Shown piece after piece: positions 7,435 to 16,456 of a stretch of DNA of 64,000 bases. A model generated the notes under the pieces. The model was not told where the DNA came from. It did not search any database and saw only the letters and a program-made list of their open reading frames with translations. The stretch comes from CAYMYN01 sp964394665. GTDB lineage: Bacteria > Planctomycetota > UBA1135 > GCA-002686595. The number at the start of each line of letters is the position of its first letter. Position 1 is the stretch's first letter. The stretch is taken from NCBI GenBank assembly GCA_964394665.1, contig CAYMYN010000023.1, forward strand, positions 1-64,000. Reading direction: 5' to 3'. Position numbers and translations under genes: made by a program.

Positions 7435-10103
7435 ACCGCGAGCCGGGCGTTCCCCATCCGTCGCCGGAACCCGAGGAGCGTTACCTCGAGCTCCTTGGCG
7501 AAGGGCTCTGGGAGCAGGCGGAGGATCTGCTCGAGTCCCTAGCGGGTGCCGAGCGCGAACGCCTGCGGGCCCTGTCCGAGGCGCTGCTGCGCGACTTCGG
7601 CAACGTCCAAGAGCAGAGTCCCTTCCAGGCTGGGGCGCGCATCGGGGATCTCGTGCTCGTGCGCGAGCTCGGCCGCGGCGCGATGGGCATGGTGTGGGAA
7701 GCGCACCAGCCCGCCGTCGGCCGCAGCGTCGCGGTGAAGTTCCTGTACCCGGTTTACGCGCTCTTCGACCGGCATCAACGCCGCTTCCGACGGGAGGCGC
7801 GGGCCGCCGCGCGCCTGCGCCATCCCGGCATCGCGCTGGTGCACGACCTCGGCGAGGTGCACGCGACGCCGTACATCGTGCAGGAACTCGTGCCTGGCGG
7901 ACGCAGTCTGCGGGACGAGTTGGGACGGCTGGCCCAGGCCGGGCCCACCCAGCGAGGAACGCGCGGCAAGCCCGGGCTCCCGGTCGGTCACCCAGCGCGC
8001 ATGGCGCGCCTCTTCCTCGCGGTGGCCGAAGCCCTCGAGCACGCCCATGCGCACGGCGTGCTGCACCGCGACCTCAAGCCCGCCAACCTGCTCCTGACGC
8101 CGGAGGACGGCGTCAAGCTGGTCGACTTCGGCCTGGCCTCGCTGTGCGACGAGGCCACCCTCACGGGCCTGGGGGAGTCCTCGGGGACGCCGCTCTACAT
8201 GGCGCCGGAGCTCGCGAGCCCCTCGCGCGCGGCGGAGAGTCCCGATGCCCGGGTCGACGTCTACGCCCTGGGCGTGAGCCTGCTCGAGGCCCTCAGCTTG
8301 CCCGCCGGATTGCAGCCGGCGCAGCAGGAGGCCTGGCGCCGCGAGTTGCTCGCCGGCCGGCCGCTCGACCCGCGCCGGCTGCGCGCGGGAATCCCCGCGG
8401 ATCTCGCGGCCGTGGCCCTGGCGGCCGCCGAGCCGCGCGCCGAACGGCGCCTTGTGAGCGCCTCGGAGTTGGTCGCCGAGCTGCGACGGGTGCTCTCCGG
8501 CGAACCCGTGCGTTGCCGCGCCGCGTACCAACGTCGCCGCGGCCTGTGGCACCTGCGCCGGGCGCGGGTGCCCATGGCCGCCGCGGCGCTCGCCCTGGGC
8601 CTGGTCGCTCTGTGGTCGTTGCGCGAAGGTGAGCTCGAGGTCTTCGCGAGCCCCGCGGTCGCCGAGGGGCACGTCGAGCGGGCCCGAAGCTTGGCTCGCG
8701 AAGGCGATCTCGACGGCGCGCGTCGCCATCTGGAGCGCGCGCGCTTCGCCTGGCGCGGCGACGCAGCGGGCCAGCCGCTGCTCCAGCTCGAGGCCGAAGA
8801 GCTGCTGGCCCACCTGCGCCTGGGGGACGAGGTGCGCGCCGAGGAGCTGATCGAGAGCCGCCCGGGCCTGCCCGAGTTCGCCGCTCGCCGGGCCCGCGCA
8901 CGACTCGAAGAGATCGACGATCCCGTCGAGGCGCCGGTCGCGCACCTGGAGCTGGGCCTGCTCGCGCTCTATGGCGAGGACCCGGCCGCGGCCACCGAAC
9001 ACATCGAACGGGGCCTAGCCCTGGCCACGGCCGGATTGGGCGAGGAACACCCGACGACCCTCGAGTTGCGGCGCGGCCGAGCCGATTCGTACCTACACAC
9101 CTTGCGCCACATGGACGCCGCGCCCGAGTTCGCGGCCCTGCACGAGATCCGCGTCCGACTTGCCGGAGAGAATCACGTCTCATCCCTCATCGCGCGGGCC
9201 GATCGGGGCCGCGCCGCGTTGGCGATCAACCACGGCGAGCTGGCCCTGGAGCACCTCGTTCCGACCTGGCCGGCGCTGAAGCGGCGGCTGGGGCCCGCCC
9301 ATTCCGAGACCCTGCGCGCCGGGCTGGCCCTGGCGCGGGCGCAGGCGCGGCGGATGGACCTGTCGGGGGCCGGCAAGACCCTCGCGGAACTCGAGGTGAC
9401 CCTGCGCGCCGCCTTGCCCTCCGGATCCCGCCCGTGGCTGGAGGTGAGGTCCGAGCAGGCTGGCCTGTGCGAGTTGCTCGGTGACTTGGATGGTGCCCAG
9501 CGCTTGCAGCTCGAGGTTTGGCGCGAGCACCTCGCACACCGCGGCCCCGAACATCCGACCACCCTGCACGCGCGGGCCGCGTGGGCCCTGAGCGCGGTGC
9601 GCAGCGGCGCGCTGAGCGGTTCCGCGGCGCAGGGCGCGCTCCTCGAGGCCTCGGCGGAGTTGCTCCGAGTTCGCGGCACGGGGGACGCGCGAGCGCGCTT
9701 CGCCGTGCATCGTCTGGCGCGCGAGCTGGGGCGGCGCTGGGATCCGGACGAGATCGCGCCGCGCCTGCTCTCGATCCCCGGTGCGCAGGCGGACGAACGT
9801 CTGCTGCGCGTCAACCTGCTCCTGGGGGCCGGGCGGGCGCCCGAGTGTAGGGCCGACCTGATTCACTACCGCGAGCACGAGTTGGGAGCGGAGCCGCTCC
9901 AGCCCCACGGCGCGGTGTTCTATCGCGCCTACGGCGAATACCTGCGGCAGGTGGGCAATGTGATCAACGCCCAGACCCAAACGCGCATCAGCATGCTCTT
10001 CACGCCCCTCGGTTGGACAGCGGAGCGCGTCGATGCGTTGCCGGTGCTCGTCGAACTCGAGAGCACCCCCACGCCGGGGAGCACCTTCCGCTACGGGAAC
10101 TGA
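7431..10103 (+). CDS. Membrane Ser/Thr protein kinase with C-terminal helical (TPR-like) repeats
   Basis: An 890-residue PknB-type kinase. The kinase domain spans about residues 73-355: P-loop GRGAMG (81-86), VAVK with Lys103, the HRDLKPAN catalytic loop (212-219, Asp214), DFG (232-234) and APE (258-260), all intact, so it should be active. A single membrane helix follows (about 381-397). The C-terminal ~480 residues are rich in paired helices resembling TPRs (for example HLELGLLALYGEDPAAATEHIERGL and LGEEHPTTLELRRGRAD), likely outside the membrane as a sensing or docking part. The GTG start overlaps the sigma factor stop. Coupled sigma/kinase pairs are a planctomycete trait. The kinase substrate is unknown; the sigma factor is an obvious candidate. 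Confidence 0.9.
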   Translation: MNREPGVPHPSPEPEERYLELLGEGLWEQAEDLLESLAGAERERLRALSEALLRDFGNVQEQSPFQAGARIGDLVLVRELGRGAMGMVWEAHQPAVGRSVAVKFLYPVYALFDRHQRRFRREARAAARLRHPGIALVHDLGEVHATPYIVQELVPGGRSLRDELGRLAQAGPTQRGTRGKPGLPVGHPARMARLFLAVAEALEHAHAHGVLHRDLKPANLLLTPEDGVKLVDFGLASLCDEATLTGLGESSGTPLYMAPELASPSRAAESPDARVDVYALGVSLLEALSLPAGLQPAQQEAWRRELLAGRPLDPRRLRAGIPADLAAVALAAAEPRAERRLVSASELVAELRRVLSGEPVRCRAAYQRRRGLWHLRRARVPMAAAALALGLVALWSLREGELEVFASPAVAEGHVERARSLAREGDLDGARRHLERARFAWRGDAAGQPLLQLEAEELLAHLRLGDEVRAEELIESRPGLPEFAARRARARLEEIDDPVEAPVAHLELGLLALYGEDPAAATEHIERGLALATAGLGEEHPTTLELRRGRADSYLHTLRHMDAAPEFAALHEIRVRLAGENHVSSLIARADRGRAALAINHGELALEHLVPTWPALKRRLGPAHSETLRAGLALARAQARRMDLSGAGKTLAELEVTLRAALPSGSRPWLEVRSEQAGLCELLGDLDGAQRLQLEVWREHLAHRGPEHPTTLHARAAWALSAVRSGALSGSAAQGALLEASAELLRVRGTGDARARFAVHRLARELGRRWDPDEIAPRLLSIPGAQADERLLRVNLLLGAGRAPECRADLIHYREHELGAEPLQPHGAVFYRAYGEYLRQVGNVINAQTQTRISMLFTPLGWTAERVDALPVLVELESTPTPGSTFRYGN

Positions 10104-10127
10104 TCCGTTCCGGTTCCCCCGGGCCGA

Positions 10128-11021
10128 TCACTTCGGTTCGTCCGCGGACTCGCCCGCGCCGAGCGCCTCGAGTTCGCCCGCCGTGCGCTGCGCATCCTCG
10201 TCGCGGCCCAGGGCCCGCTCGGCCCGCGCGCGACCCTGCAGGAGTTCGCGCAGGGGTTCGGTCCTGCCATGCGCGCGGGCCAGCGCGAGCGCATCGGCGG
10301 CCAGGGCCCGCGATCGTTCCCAGGTCCCCAGGGCCTCGGTCACGCGCACCAGGTGGCGCAGGGTCTCGAGCTCCGAGTCGACCAGGCCGAGTTGGTCGAA
10401 GTACAGCCGCGCCTGGGAGAAGGCCACCAACGCGTCCTTGTGCCGGCCGCCGCGCAGGTGCGCGCGGCCCTCGACCTCGAAGCCCATGGCCACGCCCCAC
10501 CAGTCCCCGAGGACGAGGGCGCGCTCCCAGACCTCGCGCGCGACGATCGACTCGGCGCCGCTGGGATCGATGTCGGGCTTGGCGAGCTCGCCCAACGCGC
10601 GCTGATAGATGCGCTGCTCGACGCGCAGGGCCGCGCGCTGGTCCGCGTCCCAGCCGACGAACGAAGCGGCGTAGTCATGGAAGATCGCGCGCCCCGTGGC
10701 CCGGCTCGCGGCCCGCGCGCCGAACAGCGCCCGCCCGTGGAGCGCGTCGATGCTCTCCTGGTCGGGATCGTCGGGCGCCTCCTCCCAGACCGCGAGCCCC
10801 GCCTCGAGATCGGCGTCGATCGTGACCAGGATCAGGTCTTCGTGGGTGCGCCACAGGTCGACGAGCCCGGCTTCGTCGCGGGCTTCGCACAGGGCGCGGT
10901 AGCGGTCGCGCACCACGACGCGGCGGTCCGGGGCGGGGGCGTCCTGGTGTCCGCGCGGGGCGGACTCGGTGTGCGCAGCGGGGGCGGCGGCCAGGAATGC
11001 GAGCAGGGTCGAGAGCAGCAT
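10128..11021 (-). CDS. Exported TPR-like repeat protein
   Basis: A 297-residue protein with a signal peptide (MLLSTLLAFLAAAPAAHT). The rest is made of paired amphipathic helices, with TPR-like segments toward the C-terminus (HKDALVAFSQARLYFDQLGLVDSE, then ERSRALAADALALARAHGR, and RARAERALGRDEDAQRTAGE). The true start is ATG at 11021 with GGAGAT just upstream; the frame is open further but that part is shadow of the M20 gene. It is convergent with the kinase gene (24 nt apart) and divergent from the dapE-like gene. The family resembles the repeat part of the nearby kinase, but no specific partner can be named. Confidence 0.7.
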   Translation of the reverse strand: MLLSTLLAFLAAAPAAHTESAPRGHQDAPAPDRRVVVRDRYRALCEARDEAGLVDLWRTHEDLILVTIDADLEAGLAVWEEAPDDPDQESIDALHGRALFGARAASRATGRAIFHDYAASFVGWDADQRAALRVEQRIYQRALGELAKPDIDPSGAESIVAREVWERALVLGDWWGVAMGFEVEGRAHLRGGRHKDALVAFSQARLYFDQLGLVDSELETLRHLVRVTEALGTWERSRALAADALALARAHGRTEPLRELLQGRARAERALGRDEDAQRTAGELEALGAGESADEPK

Positions 11022-11074
11022 GGGATCTCCGAGGGGGGTGGGCGGACGAGTGTAGTCCCCCCGGGCGTGGGCCG

Positions 11075-11080
11075 TACACT
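11075..11080 (+). promoter_or_regulatory. -10-like TACACT, probable leaderless promoter
   Basis: TACACT ends 10 nt before the ATG at 11091, and no Shine-Dalgarno sequence lies in the gap (CGGGCCCGCC). A transcript starting 6-8 nt after this element would begin almost at the start codon. Confidence 0.4.
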
Positions 11081-11090
11081 CGGGCCCGCC

Positions 11091-12104
11091 ATGCGGGACC
11101 CCGAGCAGACCCTGGTCGATTGGATCGAGATCCCCTCCATCACGGGGGAGGAGGGCGACTACGGCGACGCCCTCGCCCGCGCCCTCGAGCGCGCCGGATT
11201 CGGCGTCGAGCGCCAGGAGGTCGCTCCCGGCCGCTTCAACGTCCTGGCCCGCGCCGGCGCGCCGCAAGTCGTGTTCTGCACGCACCTCGACACGGTGCCG
11301 CCCTTCATCCGTTCGCGTACCGACGGCGAGTTCATCCACGGCCGCGGGGCCTGCGACGCGAAGGGCCAGGCGGTGGCGATGCTGGCCGCGGCCGAGGCCC
11401 TGCTCGCCGGGGGCGAGGAGCGCATCGGCCTGCTCTTCACCGTCGGCGAGGAGACCGACAGCGCCGGGGCCGCCCTCGCGAACGCGCGCCTCGCCGAGCC
11501 GTGGGAACCGCGCTACACGATCGTCGGCGAGCCCACGGGGCTCCAGTTCGTGCGCGGCCACAAGGGCACCTTCAAGGGCCGGCTCGTGGCGCACGGCACG
11601 GCGGGGCACAGCTCCCAACCGGGCGGGCCCTCGGCCGTGCACGAGCTGTGCTGCACGGTGGCGCGCCTGCTCGCCGGCGAGTGGGGCGCGAGCCCACTCT
11701 TCGGCGTCGGCACGCTCAACGTCGGCACGCTGCGCGGCGGCGTGGCGGCCAACGTGGTCGCGGCCGAGGCCAGCGCCGACCTGCTCGTGCGGGTCGTCGA
11801 TTCGCCGGCCGAGGTCGAGCGACGCCTGCGCGCGGGCCTCTCCGAGCACGTGCGCCTCGAGGTCGGCAAGAACTACGGTCCGGTCGAGTTCCACGTGCCC
11901 GCGGGCGAGCCCGCCGAGGTCGTGGCCTTCGGCACCGATGCGCCGCACATGCCGCGCTGGGGCACGCCATTGCTGATCGGGCCGGGCTCGATCCTCGATG
12001 CCCACACCGACCACGAGCGGATCCGCCGCGCCGACCTGTTTCTCGCGGCGCAGCGCCATGTCGACCTGGCACGCGCCCTCCTGGCGCGGGAGGATGCACG
12101 ATGA
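11091..12104 (+). CDS. dapE: M20-family deacylase, probable succinyl-diaminopimelate desuccinylase
   Basis: A 337-residue metallohydrolase. Metal-ligand motifs of the M20 family are present: THLDTVPP (His65, Asp67), GRGACDAKG (Asp89) and VGEETDS (Glu120/Glu121), then GHKGTFKG and GTAGHSSQP with the dimerisation-lid His. A C-terminal His ligand is available in DAHTDHER. The next gene, overlapping by ATGA, is dapD, which favours a role in removing succinate from N-succinyl-LL-diaminopimelate in lysine and peptidoglycan synthesis. It is some 40 residues shorter than enterobacterial DapE, and the GRGACDAKG form also occurs in ArgE-like N-acetyl-amino-acid deacetylases, so the exact substrate is inferred from context. 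Confidence 0.75.
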   Translation: MRDPEQTLVDWIEIPSITGEEGDYGDALARALERAGFGVERQEVAPGRFNVLARAGAPQVVFCTHLDTVPPFIRSRTDGEFIHGRGACDAKGQAVAMLAAAEALLAGGEERIGLLFTVGEETDSAGAALANARLAEPWEPRYTIVGEPTGLQFVRGHKGTFKGRLVAHGTAGHSSQPGGPSAVHELCCTVARLLAGEWGASPLFGVGTLNVGTLRGGVAANVVAAEASADLLVRVVDSPAEVERRLRAGLSEHVRLEVGKNYGPVEFHVPAGEPAEVVAFGTDAPHMPRWGTPLLIGPGSILDAHTDHERIRRADLFLAAQRHVDLARALLAREDAR

Positions 12105-12898
12105 GCTCGACGGAGAACGTGTTGCGCGGCGAGGAGCTGCTGCTGGCCCTGGAGCGTGGAGAAGTGCGCGCCGCCACCCGCGGCGACGACGGTGCGTGGA
12201 CCGCGCACCCTTGGGTCAAGGCCGGCATCCTGGAGCTCTTCCGCTCCTCGCCCGTGGTGCCGATGGGCTTCGAGTCCAAGGCCGACGGCGACCTCTTCCG
12301 CGACAAGCAGGCCTTCCCCGTGCAGCGCCTGGGAGCGGGCTCGGCGGTGCGCATGGTCCCCGGCGGCTCCAGCGTGCGCCGCGGCGCGCACCTGGGCCAG
12401 GGCGTCGTCTGCATGCCGCCCATGTACGTCAACGTCGGCGCCTACGTCGGCGAGCGCACGATGATCGACAGCCACGCGCTCGTCGGCTCCTGCGCCCAGC
12501 TCGGTCGCGACGTGCACCTCTCGGCCGCGGCCCAGATCGGCGGCGTGCTCGAACCCGTCCACGCGCGCCCCGTGATCGTCGAGGACGGCGCCTTCATCGG
12601 CGGCAACTGTGGGATCTACGAGGGCGTGTTGGTGCGCGAGCGCGCCGTGCTGGCCGCCGGCGTGGTGCTCACCGCCGCCACGCGCGTCTTCGACCTCGTC
12701 CACGGCCGCGAGCTGCGCGGCACCCCCGAGCGCCCGCTCGAGATCCCCGCCGGCGCCGTGCTCGTCCCCGGCACGCGCCGTCTCCCGGGCGAGTTCGCCG
12801 CCACCCACGGCCTCTCGGCCGCCTGCGTGTTGATCGTGAAGTACCGCGACACGCGCACCGACGCGAGCACCGCCCTCGAAGCGGGCCTGCGCGGCTGA
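12101..12898 (+). CDS. dapD: 2,3,4,5-tetrahydropyridine-2,6-dicarboxylate N-succinyltransferase
   Basis: A 265-residue left-handed beta-helix acyltransferase of the succinylase branch of diaminopimelate synthesis. It has the DapD core: VRMVPGGSSVRRGAHLG, VCMPPMYVNVGAYVGERTMI, DSHALVGSCAQLG and VHLSAAAQIGGVLEP, then IVEDGAFIGGNCGIYEG, each contributing hexapeptide-repeat turns and the succinyl-CoA site. Length is near that of E. coli DapD. The ATG overlaps the dapE-like stop (ATGA), so the two form a coupled lysine-pathway pair. The gene ends 13 nt before the convergent fadB-like gene. Confidence 0.92.
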   Translation: MSSTENVLRGEELLLALERGEVRAATRGDDGAWTAHPWVKAGILELFRSSPVVPMGFESKADGDLFRDKQAFPVQRLGAGSAVRMVPGGSSVRRGAHLGQGVVCMPPMYVNVGAYVGERTMIDSHALVGSCAQLGRDVHLSAAAQIGGVLEPVHARPVIVEDGAFIGGNCGIYEGVLVRERAVLAAGVVLTAATRVFDLVHGRELRGTPERPLEIPAGAVLVPGTRRLPGEFAATHGLSAACVLIVKYRDTRTDASTALEAGLRG

Positions 12899-12911
12899 TC
12901 CAGGTCCGGGC

Positions 12912-15134
12912 TCAGGGGCGCAGCTTGCCGCCCTGCTCGGCGAGGCGCAGCAGCAGCGCGGGCGGCTCGAAGCGTTCGGGGCCGCCGGGGCGCGTGGCGA
13001 CGTCCAGGGCCTGGGCGGTGTGGCGCAGGCGCTCCACGACGTGCGGCAGACCCAGGGTGTCGGCGTGGCGCAGCAGGCCGCCGCGGAAAGGCGCGAAGCC
13101 CATGCCGAAGACCGTCGCGAGGTCGAGCTCGCCGGGGCTCTCCACCACGCGTTCGTCGAGGGCGCGCACGGCTTCGGCGATCATCGCCAACACCACGCGC
13201 TCGGCGATCGCGTCGTCCTCGAGCAGACGGCAGTCGCTCGAGCGCTGGGGCGCGAGGCGCGCGAGCTCGGGGTTGACCGCGGGGCCGTGGCCCTTGCTCC
13301 GGCCCGCCGAGTGCACGTAGAAGCCGCGCCCGGTTTTCTTGCCCAGGTGTTCGTTGCGCACGAGCTCGGCGAGCGCGTCGCTGGGCGTCATGCGCGCCCC
13401 GTAGGCGGCGTGCAGCGAGCGCGCGGCGTGGGTCGCGACGTCGAGGCCCACCTCGTCGAGCAGGGCCAGGGGACCCATGGGCATGCCGAAACGCTTCAGC
13501 GCGTGGTCGAGGCGCAGGGGGTCCACGCCGGCCGTGTACAGGCGCAGGGCCTCGTCGAGGTAGGGGCCGAGCAGCCGGTTGACGAGGAAGCCCGCGACGT
13601 CGGCGACGATCACCGGCGTCTTGCCCAGGGCCAGGGCCAGGGCGGCCAGGCGCGTGACCGTCCGCGGATCGCTGCGCGGCCCGCGCACGACCTCGACCAA
13701 GGGCATCCTGTGCACCGGGTTGAAGAAGTGCAGGCCCGCGACGCGGCCCACGTCGGAGAGGCCCTCGGCGATCGCGTCCACGCTCAAGGAAGAGGTGTTC
13801 GTGGCCAGCACGGCGCCCGGGCGCGCCAGGGCGGCGACCTTGCCCAGCACGTCGCGCTTGACCTCCAGGCGCTCGGCCACGGCCTCGACCACCAGGTCCA
13901 CGCGGCCCAGGCCGACGAGCTCGGCCGTCGGGTCGAGGCGGTCGAGCGCGGCGCGCAGCTCGTGCGCCTCGACGCGGCGCTTCTTGCCCAGGCGCGCCAT
14001 GTGCTTGCGGTGCGCGAAGAGGGCCGCGTCGAGGGCCTTCTGCGCCACGTCGAACAGGCGCACCGGGATGCCCTTTTCGGCGAGCAAGCTGGCGATGCCG
14101 CCGCCCATCACGCCGCCGCCCAACACGAGGGCGCGCTCGAAGGGCGCCGGCGCGGCGCCGTCCTCGCCCTTGCCCAGGCGCCGCGCGGCCTCGCGCAGGT
14201 GGAAGACGCCGATCAGGTTCTTGCACACGCTCGAGACGGCGAGCTGCGCCCCGTGGCGCGCCTCGTCGTCGAGGCCGACCTTGAGGGGCTTGAGTGGCGC
14301 CCAACTGACCAGGCTGACCGCCGCCGGCAGGGCCGGGTAGTGCCCGCCGCCCTGGCGCTCGACGGCGCGCAGGGCTTGGCGCTCGATGAACCAGGCCGCC
14401 AGCGGATTGCGATCGACGACCCAACGCGCGAGGCCGCGGCGGCCGCGGCGCGGGCAGGCGAGCTTGCCGAGCGCCACTCCGGCCGCGACCTCGTACAGGG
14501 ACTCGGGCGGCGTCACGCGATCGACGAGCCCCTTGGCGTGGGCCGCGCGCGCGGGCAGCAGGGTCCCCTGCAGGATCAACGGCAAGGCCGCGGGCACGCC
14601 GACGCGGCGCGGCAGGCGCTGCGAGCCGCCCCAGGCGGGCACGATGCCGAGCTGCGTCTCGGGCAGGCCGATGCGCGTCGAGGGGAGGTCGGCGGCGACG
14701 ATGCGCGAGCAGGCGAGGGCCAGCTCGTACGCACCCCCGGGCACCGGCCCGCCGACGGCGGCCACGGTCAGGACCGGCCGGCGCTTGCGGTACGCGAGAC
14801 GGTGGATGCGCTGGAAGAGCGCTTGGCCCAGGCGCACGACGCGCTCGACCAGGGCGGCATCGGTCAGCGCCTCGATGGCCTTCACGTCCGCGCCGGCGGC
14901 GAAGCGGCCGGGCTCGCGCCCACGGATCACCAGGCCGCGCAGTTGGGGATCCTGCTCGATGCCCTCGAGCACCTCCCACAGGTCGCGCACCAACGGCACG
15001 TCGAGCACCGCCAACTCGCGGTGCGGCGGATCGAGCACGAGCACCACCAGGCCCGGCTCGGGGCGCTCGACGCGCACGCAGCGCCCCGGCGCGGGCGCGT
15101 CCTCCGGCATCGGCAGTCCGACCAGATCGATCAC
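12912..15134 (-). CDS. fadB: Fatty-acid oxidation complex alpha subunit (enoyl-CoA hydratase/3-hydroxyacyl-CoA dehydrogenase)
   Basis: A 740-residue bifunctional enzyme. The N-terminal crotonase domain shows RGREPGRFAAGADVKAI, GGAYELALACSRIVAA and GLPETQLGIVPAWGGSQR, with both catalytic glutamates of the hydratase in place. The dehydrogenase part starts at LGGGVMGGGIASLLAEKG (NAD-binding Rossmann fold), continues with NTSSLSVDAIAEGL and GLHFFNPVHRMPLVEVV (catalytic His), and ends with two C-terminal helical domains including GFLVNRLLGPYL. The GTG start at 15134 overlaps the thiolase stop by 4 nt. It is the last gene of a ligase-thiolase-FadB operon for beta-oxidation. FadB versus FadJ cannot be separated by eye. 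Confidence 0.92.
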   Translation of the reverse strand: MIDLVGLPMPEDAPAPGRCVRVERPEPGLVVLVLDPPHRELAVLDVPLVRDLWEVLEGIEQDPQLRGLVIRGREPGRFAAGADVKAIEALTDAALVERVVRLGQALFQRIHRLAYRKRRPVLTVAAVGGPVPGGAYELALACSRIVAADLPSTRIGLPETQLGIVPAWGGSQRLPRRVGVPAALPLILQGTLLPARAAHAKGLVDRVTPPESLYEVAAGVALGKLACPRRGRRGLARWVVDRNPLAAWFIERQALRAVERQGGGHYPALPAAVSLVSWAPLKPLKVGLDDEARHGAQLAVSSVCKNLIGVFHLREAARRLGKGEDGAAPAPFERALVLGGGVMGGGIASLLAEKGIPVRLFDVAQKALDAALFAHRKHMARLGKKRRVEAHELRAALDRLDPTAELVGLGRVDLVVEAVAERLEVKRDVLGKVAALARPGAVLATNTSSLSVDAIAEGLSDVGRVAGLHFFNPVHRMPLVEVVRGPRSDPRTVTRLAALALALGKTPVIVADVAGFLVNRLLGPYLDEALRLYTAGVDPLRLDHALKRFGMPMGPLALLDEVGLDVATHAARSLHAAYGARMTPSDALAELVRNEHLGKKTGRGFYVHSAGRSKGHGPAVNPELARLAPQRSSDCRLLEDDAIAERVVLAMIAEAVRALDERVVESPGELDLATVFGMGFAPFRGGLLRHADTLGLPHVVERLRHTAQALDVATRPGGPERFEPPALLLRLAEQGGKLRP

Positions 15135-16456
15135 GGCGCGCACCTCTCGAGCACCACGGCTCCGCCCTGTCCACCGCCGATGCACAGGGTCGCCAGGCCC
15201 AGCTCGCAGTCGCTCACGGAGAGCTCGTGGGCCAGCGTCAAGAGCAACCGCGCGCCCGTGGCGCCCACCGGATGTCCCAGCGCGATCGCGCCGCCGTTCT
15301 TGTTGGTCCGTCCCATGTCCAGCTCGCCCACGGCGCCCGAGCGCCCCAGCTCCTCGCGCGCGAAGCGTTCGCTGGCGAAGGCCCGCTCGCAGGCGAGCAC
15401 CTGGGCCGCGAAGGCCTCGTTGATCTCGATCGCGCCCATGTCGCCGAGCGCGCAGCCGGCGCGCTCGAGGGCGAAGGCGCTGGCGTACACCGGCCCCAGG
15501 CCCATGCGCGCCGGGTCGAGCCCCGCCCAGGCCCACGAACGGATGCGCGCCAGCGGCTTCAGGCCCAGGGAGCGCGCGCGCTCCTCGGTGGTCACGACGA
15601 GGGCCGCGGCGCCGTCGGTGATGCCGCAGGCGTTGCCCACCGTGACCATGCCGTCGGGCTTCTCGAAGTAGGGTTTCAACTTGCCCAGCGCCTCGACGGT
15701 CTGCCCGTCCCGGATGCCGTCGTCGGCCACCAGCGCGGCCGCGCCCGCGCGCGAGCCCAGGCCCAGGTGGGGCAGGATCTCGCGCTTCATGCGTCCCCGA
15801 TCGCGGGCCGCGGCCGCGCGGCGATGGCTCTCGGCGGCGAAGGTGTCGGCCTCGAGGCGCGTCAGGCTCCAATCGCGGGCGAGCACCTCGGCGGTCTTGC
15901 CCATGATGAGCCCGCTGACCGGATCGGTCAGGCCCTCCATCAACGCCAGCGTGGGCGCGAAGTGCGCGGGGCGGAAGCTCGCCAGGGTGGCCAGGCGCTG
16001 CACGGGCGTGCGCGCCCGCGCCAGGCGCGCGAAACGCTCGACCGCGGCGGGTTTGAAGGTCAGGGGGTAGGCGCTCATCACTTCGACCCCCAGGCACAGG
16101 AACAGCTCGCCCTCGCCCGACAGGATCGAGTTGGCCGCGCTCGTCACGGCCTCCATGCCGCTGGCGCAGTTGCGCGCCACGGTGCGCGCGGGGACGCTGC
16201 GCGGTAGGCCCGCGCGCAGGGCGATCACGCGCCCGACGTTGGCCTGGTCGTGGGGTTGGCCCACGCAGCCGACGATCACCTCGTCGACCGCGTCCAGGGG
16301 CAGCTCGGTGCGCGCGAGCAGCTCGCGCAGGACGCGCGCGCCCAGGTGCCCGGCGTCTTCACCGGCGAAGGCGCCCCCGGCCTTGGCCCAGGGGCTGCGC
16401 AGGCCCGCGGCGAGCACGATCGAACGCGTCGGGCGGTTGGAGAGGGTGCGGGTCAT
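15131..16456 (-). CDS. fadI: Acetyl-CoA C-acyltransferase (3-ketoacyl-CoA thiolase)
   Basis: A 441-residue thiolase. The acylated Cys97 lies in VARNCASGMEAVTSA; NEAFAAQVLA, GGAIALGHPVGATGARLL (catalytic His) and CIGGGQGGAVVLE (second Cys) complete the active site. An insertion typical of the longer FadI-like trifunctional-enzyme beta subunits is present around residues 140-190. It cleaves 3-ketoacyl-CoA into acetyl-CoA and a shortened acyl-CoA, together with the FadB-like protein downstream. ATG at 16456 overlaps the stop of the upstream ligase (ATGA) and its own stop overlaps the FadB-like start (GTGA), so all three are translationally coupled. Confidence 0.92.
   Translation of the reverse strand: MTRTLSNRPTRSIVLAAGLRSPWAKAGGAFAGEDAGHLGARVLRELLARTELPLDAVDEVIVGCVGQPHDQANVGRVIALRAGLPRSVPARTVARNCASGMEAVTSAANSILSGEGELFLCLGVEVMSAYPLTFKPAAVERFARLARARTPVQRLATLASFRPAHFAPTLALMEGLTDPVSGLIMGKTAEVLARDWSLTRLEADTFAAESHRRAAAARDRGRMKREILPHLGLGSRAGAAALVADDGIRDGQTVEALGKLKPYFEKPDGMVTVGNACGITDGAAALVVTTEERARSLGLKPLARIRSWAWAGLDPARMGLGPVYASAFALERAGCALGDMGAIEINEAFAAQVLACERAFASERFAREELGRSGAVGELDMGRTNKNGGAIALGHPVGATGARLLLTLAHELSVSDCELGLATLCIGGGQGGAVVLERCAP

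Noticed and set aside
10095..10118. Inverted repeat GGGAAC/GTTCCC at the end of the kinase gene
   Set aside because: Only six base pairs with a long loop and overlapping the last codons; too weak to call a terminator.
15135..16097. Upstream extension of the FadB-like frame through the thiolase
   Set aside because: Shadow of the thiolase codons; the GTGA overlap at 15131-15134 gives a natural start.
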